Source of the DNA: JAPUDQ01 sp049289035
GTDB lineage: Bacteria; Patescibacteriota; Saccharimonadia; Saccharimonadales; Saccharimonadaceae
Length of the DNA stretch: 37,915 bases
NCBI GenBank assembly: GCA_049289035.1
Contig: JBAQIV010000019.1
Span: 1-37,915 of the forward strand
Direction of reading: 5' to 3'
How positions within the stretch are numbered: the first letter of the stretch is position 1; every line of letters starts with the position of its first letter. The position numbers and the translations under genes are program-made. Below the pieces are notes generated by a model that did no database searches, was not told the DNA's origin, and saw nothing but the letters and a program-made list of their open reading frames with translations. This document shows positions 1 through 7,281 of this stretch, piece after piece.

Positions 1-3000
1 GGCATCAACTCTCAACATCGGCGTATGCGTATAATGCCGATACCCTCGATGGTCTCGACTCAACGGCCTTTGCTGCTGCCACGGGTAGTACAAACTACAT
101 ACAAAATAGCACGAGTCCTCAGACAGCTGATTTTACTATTACGGGCAGTGGTACCGCTGGCTCACTACAAGCTGCTAGTCTCGATACGGCTGCTGCTGGT
201 ATCCTTACACTGGGCGGTACAAATACGACAAGCATCACTTTTGCTGATAGTTCGGTGCTTGCCGCCGGCAAAACTCTCACCCTCACCGGCTCCACCACCG
301 CCAACCGTCCCGCTTCTCCCACTGACGGTATGCTCTACTATGACACTGACACCAAACAACTCCTCGTCTACAATACTACTCTTGCCAAATGGGTAGCCGA
401 CGGTAAAGACGCTATCATCGTGGCTGCAAGTAACTCAACTGAAGCCGACAAAGCTGCTGCTGACTATGTCACTCCCGGTACTGCTGACCAAACAAAGATC
501 CAACAAGCCGTCGATGCCGCTAACCCTGCCGGTTCTGGCCGTAAAACCGGTAAAGTTGTTCTGCTGGCTGGTACCTACTCACTCACCGATGCTGTCACAC
601 TGCCAAACAACCTCACCTTCGCTGGGGTTGGTCGGGGTACCTGGCTCAAGTTTGCTAACATTGCTGGTCAAACCAAGAACATGCTCGTCAATACCGACAC
701 CACAACCGGTGAGGGCATTGTCGTTCGTGACCTCCGCCTCGATGGCGACAAAGCCACCAACACCACCGGGACACTCTCGGGTATCTCGTTCAATGGTGTC
801 GGGGGTGGTAGCGGTGCCACTGCTCGTCAGGGTGCCGTCATCACCAACGTCTTTGTCGTTAACTTTACGACTGACGGTATCTACCTAAGCAACTCCGCCA
901 ACAGTAACCTCAGCAACAGCACCACCCAGGCAAACGGTAGCTATGGTATCCGTATCGGCAACTGTAGCCGTTCGGTCATCGCCAACAACATCACCCAGGG
1001 CAACACAGCCTTCGGTATGAGTATCGCGGGTACGTCGTACATGACGATCAATGCCAATACCATTACCGACAACACAGGGGGTGGTGTCCTCTTCGGTGGT
1101 ACCGCAACCGACAACAACTTCACCAGTAACTCACTTCGTGAAAACGGCAGTACAGTCTCCAACAACAGCATAGAGATTGCCCCAAGTACCAGCAACGTCG
1201 ACCGCACCTTCATTGTTGGCAACAGTATCTACGACAGCGCTGGTACGGGTGCTGCCATAAAGATTAGTGACGCCACTGCCGACGACACCTACCTGAGTAA
1301 CAACACCTTTAGTGGTGCCGGTGCTGCAACTATCTCTGACGCCGGTACCAATACCCGCTATGTTGGTCAGACAACGAGTGCCAATGCTACCAACGTCGTG
1401 TACCGCCAGACGAACTCAGCCACGGCCTTTAGCATACAGAATGCCAGTGCGACGAGTTTACTTACGGCGGATACGACGAATGGCAATGTTCTCTTTGGCT
1501 CCTACAACGCCGGCACTAACCCACTAGCCGGTAAGCTCGTCCTTGCCAACGCCACCAATGCCAACACTGTCTCTCTCGTGACCGGTGCAACCAGCACCTC
1601 CTACTCTCTGACACTGCCGACTGCACTTGGTTCAACTGGTCAGTGTCTCTCTGACACAACCGGCACGGGCACACTTGGCTGGGCGACATGTTCTGGCGGT
1701 AGTCTCTCGACCGACACGCTGACTGTCGGTACCGCTACCGGTATAACAAACATGCAAAAAACAGCCCAGACAACGGCTGCCACGGCTGGTGCACAGTTTA
1801 ATATCATCGGCGCAACGGGGTTAAATAACACCGGTGGCGTGTTGCAACTGCAGGGTGGCGCGGGTAACGGTACCAATATGGCTGGTGGTGCAGTAACACT
1901 CCTCGGTGGCACGCCGACCGGCACGGGCCTCAACGGTGCGGTCTCAATAAATGGATCAGGGACAGGCGCCGTGACGATCGGAAGCGTGACGGCCGGTGCG
2001 GTCACAATCACCGCAAACGCTGCCTCAAACTGGGGTACCAATACGGGCCTGCTGACGATAACAGGTGCGGGCGGAACGACGATTACGACCGGCACAACCA
2101 ATGCGCTGACGCTTAACACCGGTACAACAGGTGCAATCAACATGGGTACGAGCGGCGGGGCAAAGACGATTACGATCGGCAACACCACTGCTGCCTCGAA
2201 ACTCATCTTGACCGGTGCTGCCAACACCACGACCAGTAACAGCAACGGTATAGTCATAGGCTCGGCAACGACTGACGCAACACAGATCAACCTCGAGCTC
2301 GACAGCTACAATACACTGGCTGAAACGGCTAGTACCTGCACGACGACGGTGAACCAGGGAGCGCTCTACTACAACAGCAGTACCGCTACGGTTCGTAACT
2401 GTGTCGACGGCACTTGGCAAGACGTCATGAGTAGTAGCAACCTCGCGGCGATCGTCTTCGGCGTCGTGCCAGACTCGGGAGCGACACCCGGCGACTTGGT
2501 TGGCCTCGGTGCGTCCAACAACGGTACGACCGGCCCATGTAAGGTCAGTGTCGGCGCAGCGTTGACGACCGTGTCATGGACAGCCTGTGTGGCCTACACT
2601 GGCTTCACCAACTCCGGCAATACCGTGCGCCGCGTGGCGATCACTGCCGGCACGGCCACTACGACCAATGCGGTCGCTGGCAACTTCCAACACCTTTGCT
2701 TGTCGCGAACCACGGGCCAACCGGCACTCACGACCTCAGCCGCCGAAAACTCGTTTACGGTCAATGCCAGTTTTACGGCCGCGCCGCAGCTGTGTCTGGC
2801 AGATATCAAATTTGCCGCCGCCAACAACACGATCTCAGGAATTTACGATACGCGTGTCTACACGACGACGATCAAGCAATTTGCCAATGTCATCACGACC
2901 TCGCCAGTACTTGGCGGCATGGTGACGGTGAGTACTGGCGACGGCACCTTTGTCCCAACCACTGGTGCAACCAGCCTTATCTCTGGGGTGGTCGTAGCGC

Positions 3001-3251
3001 AGGCTGGTAATGTCACGGCTAACGTGGTCAACACGATGATTGCGATCGGCGGCCCTGTGCCCATCAAAGCGACAGCCGGTACGCGCGGTCAGATTATCCT
3101 CGCTGGTGCCAGTGGCTACGCAACGACGAGTACGACGGCTGGCGGCGCCTACACCAACGCCGGCGTTGCCCAAAATAGCTATAGCGCAGCGTGTGCAATC
3201 AATACCGACAGCTGTCGTGGTTCGCTGCTCACAACGCTCAATGTTCGCTAG
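1..3251 (+). CDS. Giant repetitive beta-helix surface/adhesin-like protein, 5'-truncated by window edge
   Basis: The frame is open from the first complete codon at position 3 to the TAG at 3249-3251, giving 1082 visible residues. The true start lies before the window; an internal GTG at 255 is not a credible start because the coding character (Thr/Ala/Gly/Asn-rich) is continuous upstream. Visible modules: a 'DGMLYYDTDTKQLLVYN' type motif near nt 324-375, typical of tail-fibre-like and CPR surface proteins; an Asn/Gly/Ser-rich right-handed parallel beta-helix at about nt 690-1340 with regularly spaced NNxI/xNTI turns; a 'LPTALGSTGQCLSD' collar-like motif near nt 1608-1650; and a second 'GALYYNSST' module near nt 2359-2385. 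Probably secreted and displayed on the cell surface, which would fit host contact by an episymbiont. Family-level function is inferred. No transmembrane anchor is visible in this part. Confidence 0.8.
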   Translation, partial: HQLSTSAYAYNADTLDGLDSTAFAAATGSTNYIQNSTSPQTADFTITGSGTAGSLQAASLDTAAAGILTLGGTNTTSITFADSSVLAAGKTLTLTGSTTANRPASPTDGMLYYDTDTKQLLVYNTTLAKWVADGKDAIIVAASNSTEADKAAADYVTPGTADQTKIQQAVDAANPAGSGRKTGKVVLLAGTYSLTDAVTLPNNLTFAGVGRGTWLKFANIAGQTKNMLVNTDTTTGEGIVVRDLRLDGDKATNTTGTLSGISFNGVGGGSGATARQGAVITNVFVVNFTTDGIYLSNSANSNLSNSTTQANGSYGIRIGNCSRSVIANNITQGNTAFGMSIAGTSYMTINANTITDNTGGGVLFGGTATDNNFTSNSLRENGSTVSNNSIEIAPSTSNVDRTFIVGNSIYDSAGTGAAIKISDATADDTYLSNNTFSGAGAATISDAGTNTRYVGQTTSANATNVVYRQTNSATAFSIQNASATSLLTADTTNGNVLFGSYNAGTNPLAGKLVLANATNANTVSLVTGATSTSYSLTLPTALGSTGQCLSDTTGTGTLGWATCSGGSLSTDTLTVGTATGITNMQKTAQTTAATAGAQFNIIGATGLNNTGGVLQLQGGAGNGTNMAGGAVTLLGGTPTGTGLNGAVSINGSGTGAVTIGSVTAGAVTITANAASNWGTNTGLLTITGAGGTTITTGTTNALTLNTGTTGAINMGTSGGAKTITIGNTTAASKLILTGAANTTTSNSNGIVIGSATTDATQINLELDSYNTLAETASTCTTTVNQGALYYNSSTATVRNCVDGTWQDVMSSSNLAAIVFGVVPDSGATPGDLVGLGASNNGTTGPCKVSVGAALTTVSWTACVAYTGFTNSGNTVRRVAITAGTATTTNAVAGNFQHLCLSRTTGQPALTTSAAENSFTVNASFTAAPQLCLADIKFAAANNTISGIYDTRVYTTTIKQFANVITTSPVLGGMVTVSTGDGTFVPTTGATSLISGVVVAQAGNVTANVVNTMIAIGGPVPIKATAGTRGQIILAGASGYATTSTTAGGAYTNAGVAQNSYSAACAINTDSCRGSLLTTLNVR

Positions 3252-3271
3252 TCGTTTGGTATCATAGATAC

Positions 3272-3778
3272 ATGAACACATGGCAACGGCGAGTACTGGG
3301 TGGGGCAGGGCTACTTGTCGTGGGTGGCGTGGCGTTGTGGGTATATACCACTATGTCGTCACGAACGTCATTTGTACCAGAGGCTATACATCAGCAGTTG
3401 ACCTTTACGACGGTCGCCCCAAAAAATACTACTGTACAGGTCGAAACACCAAGTATCAAATACGACACCACCCAAAAAATCCTGACTTTCACCGCAACGT
3501 ACCAAAAACGCACCCTCGTCATTACTGAGCAGCCGCTCCCGCAGGAATTCATCGATGTGCCGCCAGCCTTTGACAAATTTGCAACCGACGCTGGCCAATA
3601 CGACCAGTTTGACAGCGCAATCGGCAGCGTTCGCCTGACAAAGCTGCCCAAACAACCCGACCAGCAAGCGGCAATCATCAAGACCAACGTCGGTGTCATG
3701 ATGTTTATCAAACCCAGTACATCACTTACCCCAGACGAATGGCGGCAGCTGGTGACGCAGCTCGACATCGAACGGTAG
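3272..3778 (+). CDS. Small membrane-anchored protein of unknown function
   Basis: A 168-residue protein with one N-terminal membrane helix (about residues 8-28, Gly/Val/Leu-rich) preceded by a basic stretch (QRR), so the rest is probably outside the membrane. I recognise no domain. The start at ATG 3272 is chosen over an in-frame upstream start at 3191, because the latter lies inside the preceding gene and a TATCAT -10-like box (3260-3265) ends 6 nt before the ATG. That spacing recurs at many genes in this window. It sits between the surface protein and mutM. Confidence 0.7.
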   Translation: MNTWQRRVLGGAGLLVVGGVALWVYTTMSSRTSFVPEAIHQQLTFTTVAPKNTTVQVETPSIKYDTTQKILTFTATYQKRTLVITEQPLPQEFIDVPPAFDKFATDAGQYDQFDSAIGSVRLTKLPKQPDQQAAIIKTNVGVMMFIKPSTSLTPDEWRQLVTQLDIER

Positions 3779-3803
3779 AGTCGCGGGAGTATAATAAAAC
3801 TAT

Positions 3804-4820
3804 ATGCCAGAGTTACCAGAGGTTGAAACAATTCGGCGCGGACTAGCGCGCCTGCTTGTCAGTAAAATTATCCGTGAGGTATCATCCGACACCCCCAAAA
3901 GTTTCCCGAACGCGCCACGCGATGTTGACGCTTTTGTGATCGGTGCGCATATCACGACGGTGAAGCGTCGCGCCAAAGTGCTGCTCATTGAACTCAGTAG
4001 CGGCTACACACTGGTGACGCATTTGAAGATGACAGGGCAGCTGGTTTTTATTAAGGAGGGGTCCACCCCTCCACTCGATCCCGAAATAAATTCGGGATCA
4101 TCGTCCCACCCCCTAAAGCTCGCGCACAGTGCTCGTGCTGGCGCGCGGCACATGGGGAGACCGCAAGACCGAGAGTACGGTCGACGGTCTGGCGAAGCTA
4201 CGCTTCGCTTCGGTGGCGGTCATCCTACCGACAGTCTGATCGGCGCGCTCCCAGACAAAACCACCAGAGTAGAAATTACATTCCAAGACGAAAGCCGACT
4301 GTTTTTCAACGACCTGCGCAAGTTCGGCTGGATGAAACTAGTGCCGACCATCGCAGTACCGGAGATTGATTTTATACGCACTCTCGGCCCCGAACCGCTC
4401 GAAGATAGTTTTACGAGCGATATGCTGTACGAGCGTTTGCAGCGCCGCAAAAATACCAGCATCAAAGCGGCACTGCTCGATCAAACCGTACTGGCCGGCA
4501 TCGGCAACATCTACGCCGATGAGAGCTTGTGGGGCGCACAGATTCACCCCGTTACGCCAGTGCGACTCCTCCCAAAATCCAAAATCCAAAATCTAACTTC
4601 TGAGATAAAAGCAGTCTTGCTGTTATCTCTTGCAAAAGGTGGCAGCACCGACAAAAACTACATCGATGCCGAAGGCAACCGTGGCTCTTACCTCAGCTTC
4701 GCCCGCGTCTTTCGCCGCGAAGGTGAGGCCTGTCCGCGCTGTGGCACTACTATCGAAAAACTCCGCGTCGCCGGCCGTGGCACGCATGTGTGCCCGAGGT
4801 GCCAGCAAAAATATTCATGA
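3804..4820 (+). CDS. mutM: Formamidopyrimidine-DNA glycosylase (Fpg/MutM) with in-frame repeat insertions
   Basis: Bifunctional glycosylase/AP lyase that removes oxidised purines. It starts MPELPEVE, so after Met removal Pro2 is the catalytic nucleophile and Glu3 follows. The C-terminus has the CxxC-x16-CxxC zinc finger (CPRCG...CPRCQ) with the DNA-binding Arg just before the third Cys. At 338 residues it is longer than the usual ~270-290. The excess is mainly at residues 86-135 (nt ~4059-4210), between the MTGQLVF strand and the GGHPTDS loop, where palindromic intergenic-type sequence is translated in frame. A second oddity is a triple CAAAATC array at 4573-4593, in the linker before the zinc finger. 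A TATAAT box (3790-3795) ends 8 nt before the ATG, with no Shine-Dalgarno. The frame is intact and both ends are conserved, so it is probably functional. Confidence 0.95.
   Translation: MPELPEVETIRRGLARLLVSKIIREVSSDTPKSFPNAPRDVDAFVIGAHITTVKRRAKVLLIELSSGYTLVTHLKMTGQLVFIKEGSTPPLDPEINSGSSSHPLKLAHSARAGARHMGRPQDREYGRRSGEATLRFGGGHPTDSLIGALPDKTTRVEITFQDESRLFFNDLRKFGWMKLVPTIAVPEIDFIRTLGPEPLEDSFTSDMLYERLQRRKNTSIKAALLDQTVLAGIGNIYADESLWGAQIHPVTPVRLLPKSKIQNLTSEIKAVLLLSLAKGGSTDKNYIDAEGNRGSYLSFARVFRREGEACPRCGTTIEKLRVAGRGTHVCPRCQQKYS
4055..4210 (+). repeat. Palindromic repeat cluster inserted in the mutM reading frame
   Basis: Contains GGAGGGGT/ACCCCTCC (4055-4062 and 4065-4072, 2-nt loop) and GATCCCGAA/TTCGGGATC (4077-4085 and 4091-4099, 5-nt loop), followed by GC-rich short inverted repeats to about 4210. 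It falls between two conserved MutM blocks and keeps the frame, adding about 50 residues. It resembles the palindromic elements that insert into Rickettsia genes, but I do not claim homology. Confidence 0.75.
4573..4597 (+). repeat. Three tandem CAAAATC heptamers inside mutM
   Basis: CAAAATC at 4573-4579, 4580-4586 and 4587-4593, then TAAC. This is the reverse-complement form of the GATTTTN arms found between 29.9 and 35.5 kb. It encodes the linker before the final helices and zinc finger, and the reading frame stays open. Confidence 0.8.
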
Positions 4821-4825
4821 TACCA

Positions 4826-4881
4826 ATTAGCATGTAACCTGTGACATGTAACAAAATATTACCATGTGACATGTAACGATG
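4826..4881 (+). repeat. Heptamer arm, TGTNACN family, copy A1 (solo)
   Basis: Reads ATTAGCA (4826-4832), three TGTNACN units (4833-4853), the tetramer AAAT (4854-4857), three more units (4858-4878), then ATG (4879). The same order (ATTAGCA, units, AAAT, units) occurs in the two arms around the four-helix-bundle gene at 6068-6418. No inverted partner of this family is seen nearby. Confidence 0.85.
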
Positions 4882-4938
4882 AAGCTGCATTGTGATACGC
4901 CAATCATGTCAATTTCGCGAAAGGTCATACATAATCGC

Positions 4939-5062
4939 CATAGATCATATTCCATAGAGCATAGACCAATAATATGTCATAGACCATTTTACATATGCTA
5001 CCCCAATGATCTATACCATATGGTCTATCAATGGTCTATGATCTATGCGTCTATGATCTATA
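4939..5062. repeat. Inverted pair of CATAGAN heptamer arms upstream of holA
   Basis: Left arm: CATAGAN-type units at 4939-4966, a 4-nt step CAAT (4967-4970), then more units to 4991. Right arm at about 5004-5062 carries the reverse-complement units (NTCTATG), with one 8-nt unit and a 4-nt step. The ~12-nt centre is too short for a gene. The end of the right arm supplies the TATACT box (5059-5064) that lies 7 nt before the holA ATG. The 4820-5072 intergenic interval is made almost entirely of this pair and copy A1. Confidence 0.8.
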
Positions 5063-5071
5063 CTTATAATC

Positions 5072-6001
5072 ATGATCCACCTTTTCCACGGCGACAATGA
5101 TTACGCGCTGACGCAGGCGCTGTGGCGCGTGCGTGACGAATTTCTCGAGGCGCATGGCGAGCATAGTGTGGCGGCGGTGCAGGGCAGCGACCTTACGATG
5201 GTGGAGTTGCCACAGCTATTGCAGGGAGTCTCCTTGTTTGCACCGCACAAGCTGACGATTATTCACGAAGCCAGCGCCAACAAGCCGGTATGGGATGAAC
5301 TGGCCGATTTTTTAGAGAATGTTGGCGATATCGATCTCATCGTTGTCGAGGCGAAGCCCGACAAACGTACCCGTACGTTTAAATGGCTACAAAGAAACGC
5401 CGAAGCACGCGAGTTTCGTATGCTCGACGAACGCGAAGTCGCCAGCTGGCTGCGTACGCATGCCCGCACCTACGGTATCGAACTGCACCACGACGAAGCG
5501 GCGTATCTGGTAGACTACGTCGGTACTGATCAGTGGCGACTGCATCATGACGTTGAAAAACTGGCATTAACGGGCAAACCAATTTCGCGCCAACTGATCG
5601 AAGAGCTGATTGAGCCTAATCCGTCGGCCACCGCGTTTGAGCTGCTCGACCTTGTCATTGCGGGCAAACGTGACGCGGCCATGAAGCGGCTTGCGATCGT
5701 ACGCCGCTCAGAAGACCCGTACAAATTTATGGGCTTGCTCGTCAGCCAACTCTACGCGCTGGCTGTCTGCAAAACCGCTGAAGGCAAGACCTCACAAACT
5801 ATCGCCCAAGAGGCCGGCATTCACCCATATGTCGCTCAAAAATCTCTGCAAACCGCACGGCGGCTTAGCATCGACCAGCTCCGCACCATGGTGGCTGTCG
5901 TCGACAACTGCGACCAACTCATCAAAACTACCGGCGCCGACCCCTGGGAGGTTGTGGAAGTTGCGGTAGCGAAGCTAGCATCAAACAATATTGATCGTTG
6001 A
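5072..6001 (+). CDS. holA: DNA polymerase III delta subunit (clamp loader)
   Basis: A 309-residue protein of the HolA family; delta opens the beta clamp within the clamp-loader complex. It starts MIHLFHGDNDYALTQAL, the standard N-terminal block (compare hGeD.y.i...l), followed by an acidic beta-strand region (LIVVEAKPDKRTRTFKWL) and the C-terminal helical collar (DPYKFMGLLVSQLYALAVCK). Length is close to the family norm (~330). Upstream is a TATACT box ending 7 nt before the ATG, formed by a heptamer arm; no Shine-Dalgarno. A sliding-clamp loader gene is expected once per genome. Confidence 0.92.
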   Translation: MIHLFHGDNDYALTQALWRVRDEFLEAHGEHSVAAVQGSDLTMVELPQLLQGVSLFAPHKLTIIHEASANKPVWDELADFLENVGDIDLIVVEAKPDKRTRTFKWLQRNAEAREFRMLDEREVASWLRTHARTYGIELHHDEAAYLVDYVGTDQWRLHHDVEKLALTGKPISRQLIEELIEPNPSATAFELLDLVIAGKRDAAMKRLAIVRRSEDPYKFMGLLVSQLYALAVCKTAEGKTSQTIAQEAGIHPYVAQKSLQTARRLSIDQLRTMVAVVDNCDQLIKTTGADPWEVVEVAVAKLASNNIDR

Positions 6002-6019
6002 TACATTGATCATCTCAAA

Positions 6020-6075
6020 TGTAACGATTAGCATGTAACGTGTGACGAAATTGTAACGTGTGACGTGTCACGATG
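6020..6075 (+). repeat. Heptamer arm, TGTNACN family, copy A2 (3' side of the four-helix-bundle gene)
   Basis: TGTAACG (6020-6026), ATTAGCA (6027-6033), two units (6034-6047), AAAT (6048-6051), three units TGTAACG, TGTGACG, TGTCACG (6052-6072), then ATG. It is the inverted partner of copy A3 (6422-6474). The stop codon of the enclosed minus-strand gene (6068-6070) lies inside the last unit. Confidence 0.88.
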
Positions 6076-6418
6076 GAGAACGCAAGGAGGTGAGTATCTT
6101 TTGTAGGATCATGGTAAATTTTTGCGTATCGTCGTGGAGTTTTTGCAATTCATCTGTTATGCCACAATATTTTTCGACAAATCGAAGCCAGTATGAGGTT
6201 TCGGCGGATTCTTTTTTTGCGATGAAAATTTTGTTTGCAAAATCTTTCTTGGATGCCGCGTCTTGGGCTTCGGTATAATTCGCGCCTACTGACGTAACAG
6301 CTCTCGTCAACTGATCGACGACTGATTTCGGAAGTCTCTGGGACTCAATATACCGAATAACTGCGATACTATGATCGACCATATCTTCGGATATTTTCTT
6401 GCTGATTTCATTGGACAT
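6068..6418 (-). CDS. Four-helix-bundle protein of the S23/23S-rRNA-IVP/Avd-like family, copy 1
   Basis: A 116-residue, all-helical protein. The family signature is visible: a TRAVTSVGANYTEAQ turn between helices 1/2 and 2, and a third-helix segment ANKIFIAKKESAETSYWL. Relatives include proteins encoded in 23S rRNA intervening sequences and Avd, the accessory protein that binds the reverse transcriptase in diversity-generating retroelements; no reverse transcriptase is visible here. The gene is bounded on both sides by inverted heptamer arms of one family: the start codon is 3 nt from the arm at 6422-6474 and the stop is within the arm at 6020-6075. There is no Shine-Dalgarno. The gene plus arms behaves like a cassette inserted between holA and rpsT. 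Function in this context is unknown. Confidence 0.88.
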   Translation of the reverse strand: MSNEISKKISEDMVDHSIAVIRYIESQRLPKSVVDQLTRAVTSVGANYTEAQDAASKKDFANKIFIAKKESAETSYWLRFVEKYCGITDELQKLHDDTQKFTMILQKILTSLRSPS

Positions 6419-6421
6419 AAT

Positions 6422-6474
6422 AGTTACATGTTAACTGTTACAATTTTGTTATATGTGACATGTTACATGCTAAT
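6422..6474 (-). repeat. Heptamer arm, TGTNACN family, copy A3 (5' side of the four-helix-bundle gene)
   Basis: Read on the minus strand: ATTAGCA (6474-6468), three units (6467-6447), AAAT (6446-6443), three units (6442-6422), then ATT and the start codon of the gene. Same order of blocks as copies A1 and A2, although individual bases in the units differ. Confidence 0.88.
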
Positions 6475-6491
6475 CATCATGGCATGATCAA

Positions 6492-6869
6492 TTATTTCGT
6501 GGCCTTAGCGGCAGCCTTCTTCGCCGCCGGTTTCTTCCCAGCCGCTTTTTTGACAGTGGTTTTCGCAGCTGTGGCTTTGGCAGCTGGTTTCGCAGCAGGT
6601 TTCGTTTTGGTTGCGGCGGCGAGTTTCACGCCCGCTTCTTTGGCTTTTTTGCTGAGGGCACTTTTACGGCGTGCAGCGGTGCGTTTTTCGAGGATGTTTT
6701 TCTTGACGGCAGTGTCGATAGCGCTGTGCGCTTTGCTTAAAGTTGAAGCTGTAGGTGCGGCTTCAAAAGCTTTGACGGCGGCTTTAATGTCTTTTTTGGT
6801 GGCGACATTGCGCTCTTTGTGAACCAGTGCTTGTTTGGCGCGTTTGATAGCTGATTTGATGATGGGCAT
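6492..6869 (-). CDS. rpsT: 30S ribosomal protein S20 with a Lys/Ala-rich tail
   Basis: A 125-residue protein. Residues 1-80 match S20 (KSAIKRAKQALVHKERN, then the long helices with KAHSAIDTAVKKNILEKRTAARRKS), which binds 16S rRNA early in 30S assembly. Residues ~83-125 are a low-complexity extension of KPAAK/AAKK repeats like the histone H1 C-terminal domain. Usual S20 is ~87 residues, so the tail is an extension. A Shine-Dalgarno-like AGGAGT (minus strand, about 6876-6871) precedes the ATG. The promoter is at 6981-7009 (minus), and the ~110-nt leader contains a heptamer inverted repeat (6886-6969). Confidence 0.95.
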   Translation of the reverse strand: MPIIKSAIKRAKQALVHKERNVATKKDIKAAVKAFEAAPTASTLSKAHSAIDTAVKKNILEKRTAARRKSALSKKAKEAGVKLAAATKTKPAAKPAAKATAAKTTVKKAAGKKPAAKKAAAKATK

Positions 6870-6885
6870 AGGACTCCTCGAGAGT

Positions 6886-6969
6886 AGATGCTAGATGCTA
6901 GATGCTAGATTCTAGAACAGCGATTTAATTGTGATAATTCTAGCGTCAAGCGTCTAGCGTCTAGAATCT
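6886..6969. repeat. Inverted pair of AGATNCT heptamer arms in the rpsT leader
   Basis: Left arm: AGATGCT at 6886-6892, 6893-6899 and 6900-6906, then AGATTCT 6907-6913. Right arm: AGCGTCA 6942-6948, AGCGTCT 6949-6955 and 6956-6962, AGAATCT 6963-6969. The outer units are reverse complements (AGATTCT/AGAATCT) and the inner ones are near-complements. The spacer is ~25 bp. Because it lies between the rpsT promoter and its start codon, it is transcribed and could fold as a hairpin. Confidence 0.82.
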
Positions 6970-6980
6970 TCTTGCTACAC

Positions 6981-7009
6981 ACTATACTGTATCTGTTGTT
7001 ATCTGTAAA
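6981..7009 (-). promoter_or_regulatory. rpsT promoter
   Basis: On the minus strand TTTACA (7009-7004), 17-nt spacer, TATAGT (6986-6981). Transcription would start near 6974, giving a ~105-nt leader. Confidence 0.65.
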
Positions 7010-7020
7010 TAGCCCCGGGT

Positions 7021-7208
7021 CGTATACCGAAGTTCGTATACCGTAGATCGTATAGGTCGCAATGCGCTAATTTCTTTGCAGTGGCTATCTCGATCTCAGA
7101 TTGGTATGCCCCTGCATACACTTTTAACTGATCGGTAAAAATAGTAAACATTTTCTCTGTCGCTCATACGGTATACGAACTACGGTCTACGGGCTACGAT
7201 CTGCGATC
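7021..7208. repeat. Inverted pair of CGTANNN heptamer arms enclosing ~104 bp
   Basis: Left arm (7021-7055): units CGTATAC, CGAAGTT, CGTATAC, CGTAGAT, CGTATAG. Right arm (7167-7208): inverted units TACGGTA, TACGAAC, TACGGTC, TACGGGC, TACGATC, TGCGATC. All are exactly 7 nt apart. The 413-bp interval between rpsT and the next gene (6870-7281) holds this pair, the AGATNCT pair and two promoters; no intact gene is seen. Confidence 0.8.
7063..7166 (-). pseudogene. Possible relic of a four-helix-bundle gene between the CGTANNN arms
   Basis: On the minus strand one frame gives VYAGAYQSEIEIATAKKLA, which resembles the third-helix block of S23-type proteins (compare HVAKGSLAELETQSYIASDIG in the copy at 35.1 kb). 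A neighbouring frame gives DRENVYYFYRSVKSV, as expected before a frameshift. It is short and the match is by eye, so confidence is low. Its position between inverted heptamer arms is what makes it credible. Confidence 0.3.
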
Positions 7209-7281
7209 GACGTGTTCTTGTTGACTTTATAAAACCCCTTATGCTACAGTGGTCACCAAAGGACTTTATAAACAAAAAATC

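Noticed and set aside
2025..2420. Minus-strand ORFs opposite the surface protein
   Set aside because: They are shadows of a Thr/Gly-rich repetitive gene, with no promoter or Shine-Dalgarno.
255..3251. GTG at 255 as the start of the surface protein
   Set aside because: The frame is open and of the same composition back to the first base of the window, so the gene is truncated by the edge.
4826..5062. CRISPR array between mutM and holA
   Set aside because: Units are 7 nt without 25-40-nt spacers, and no cas genes are present; the layout is arrays in inverted arms.
4879..5100. 73-codon ORF across the mutM-holA gap
   Set aside because: It is made by repeat arms, has no family likeness and overlaps the start of holA.
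6060..6479. Classical IS element around the first four-helix-bundle gene
   Set aside because: No transposase, and the terminal repeats are short variable heptamer arrays; described instead as a candidate new cassette.
7249..7281. GTG 7249 as start of the DHH-like gene
   Set aside because: It overlaps the predicted transcription start; ATG 7282 fits better.
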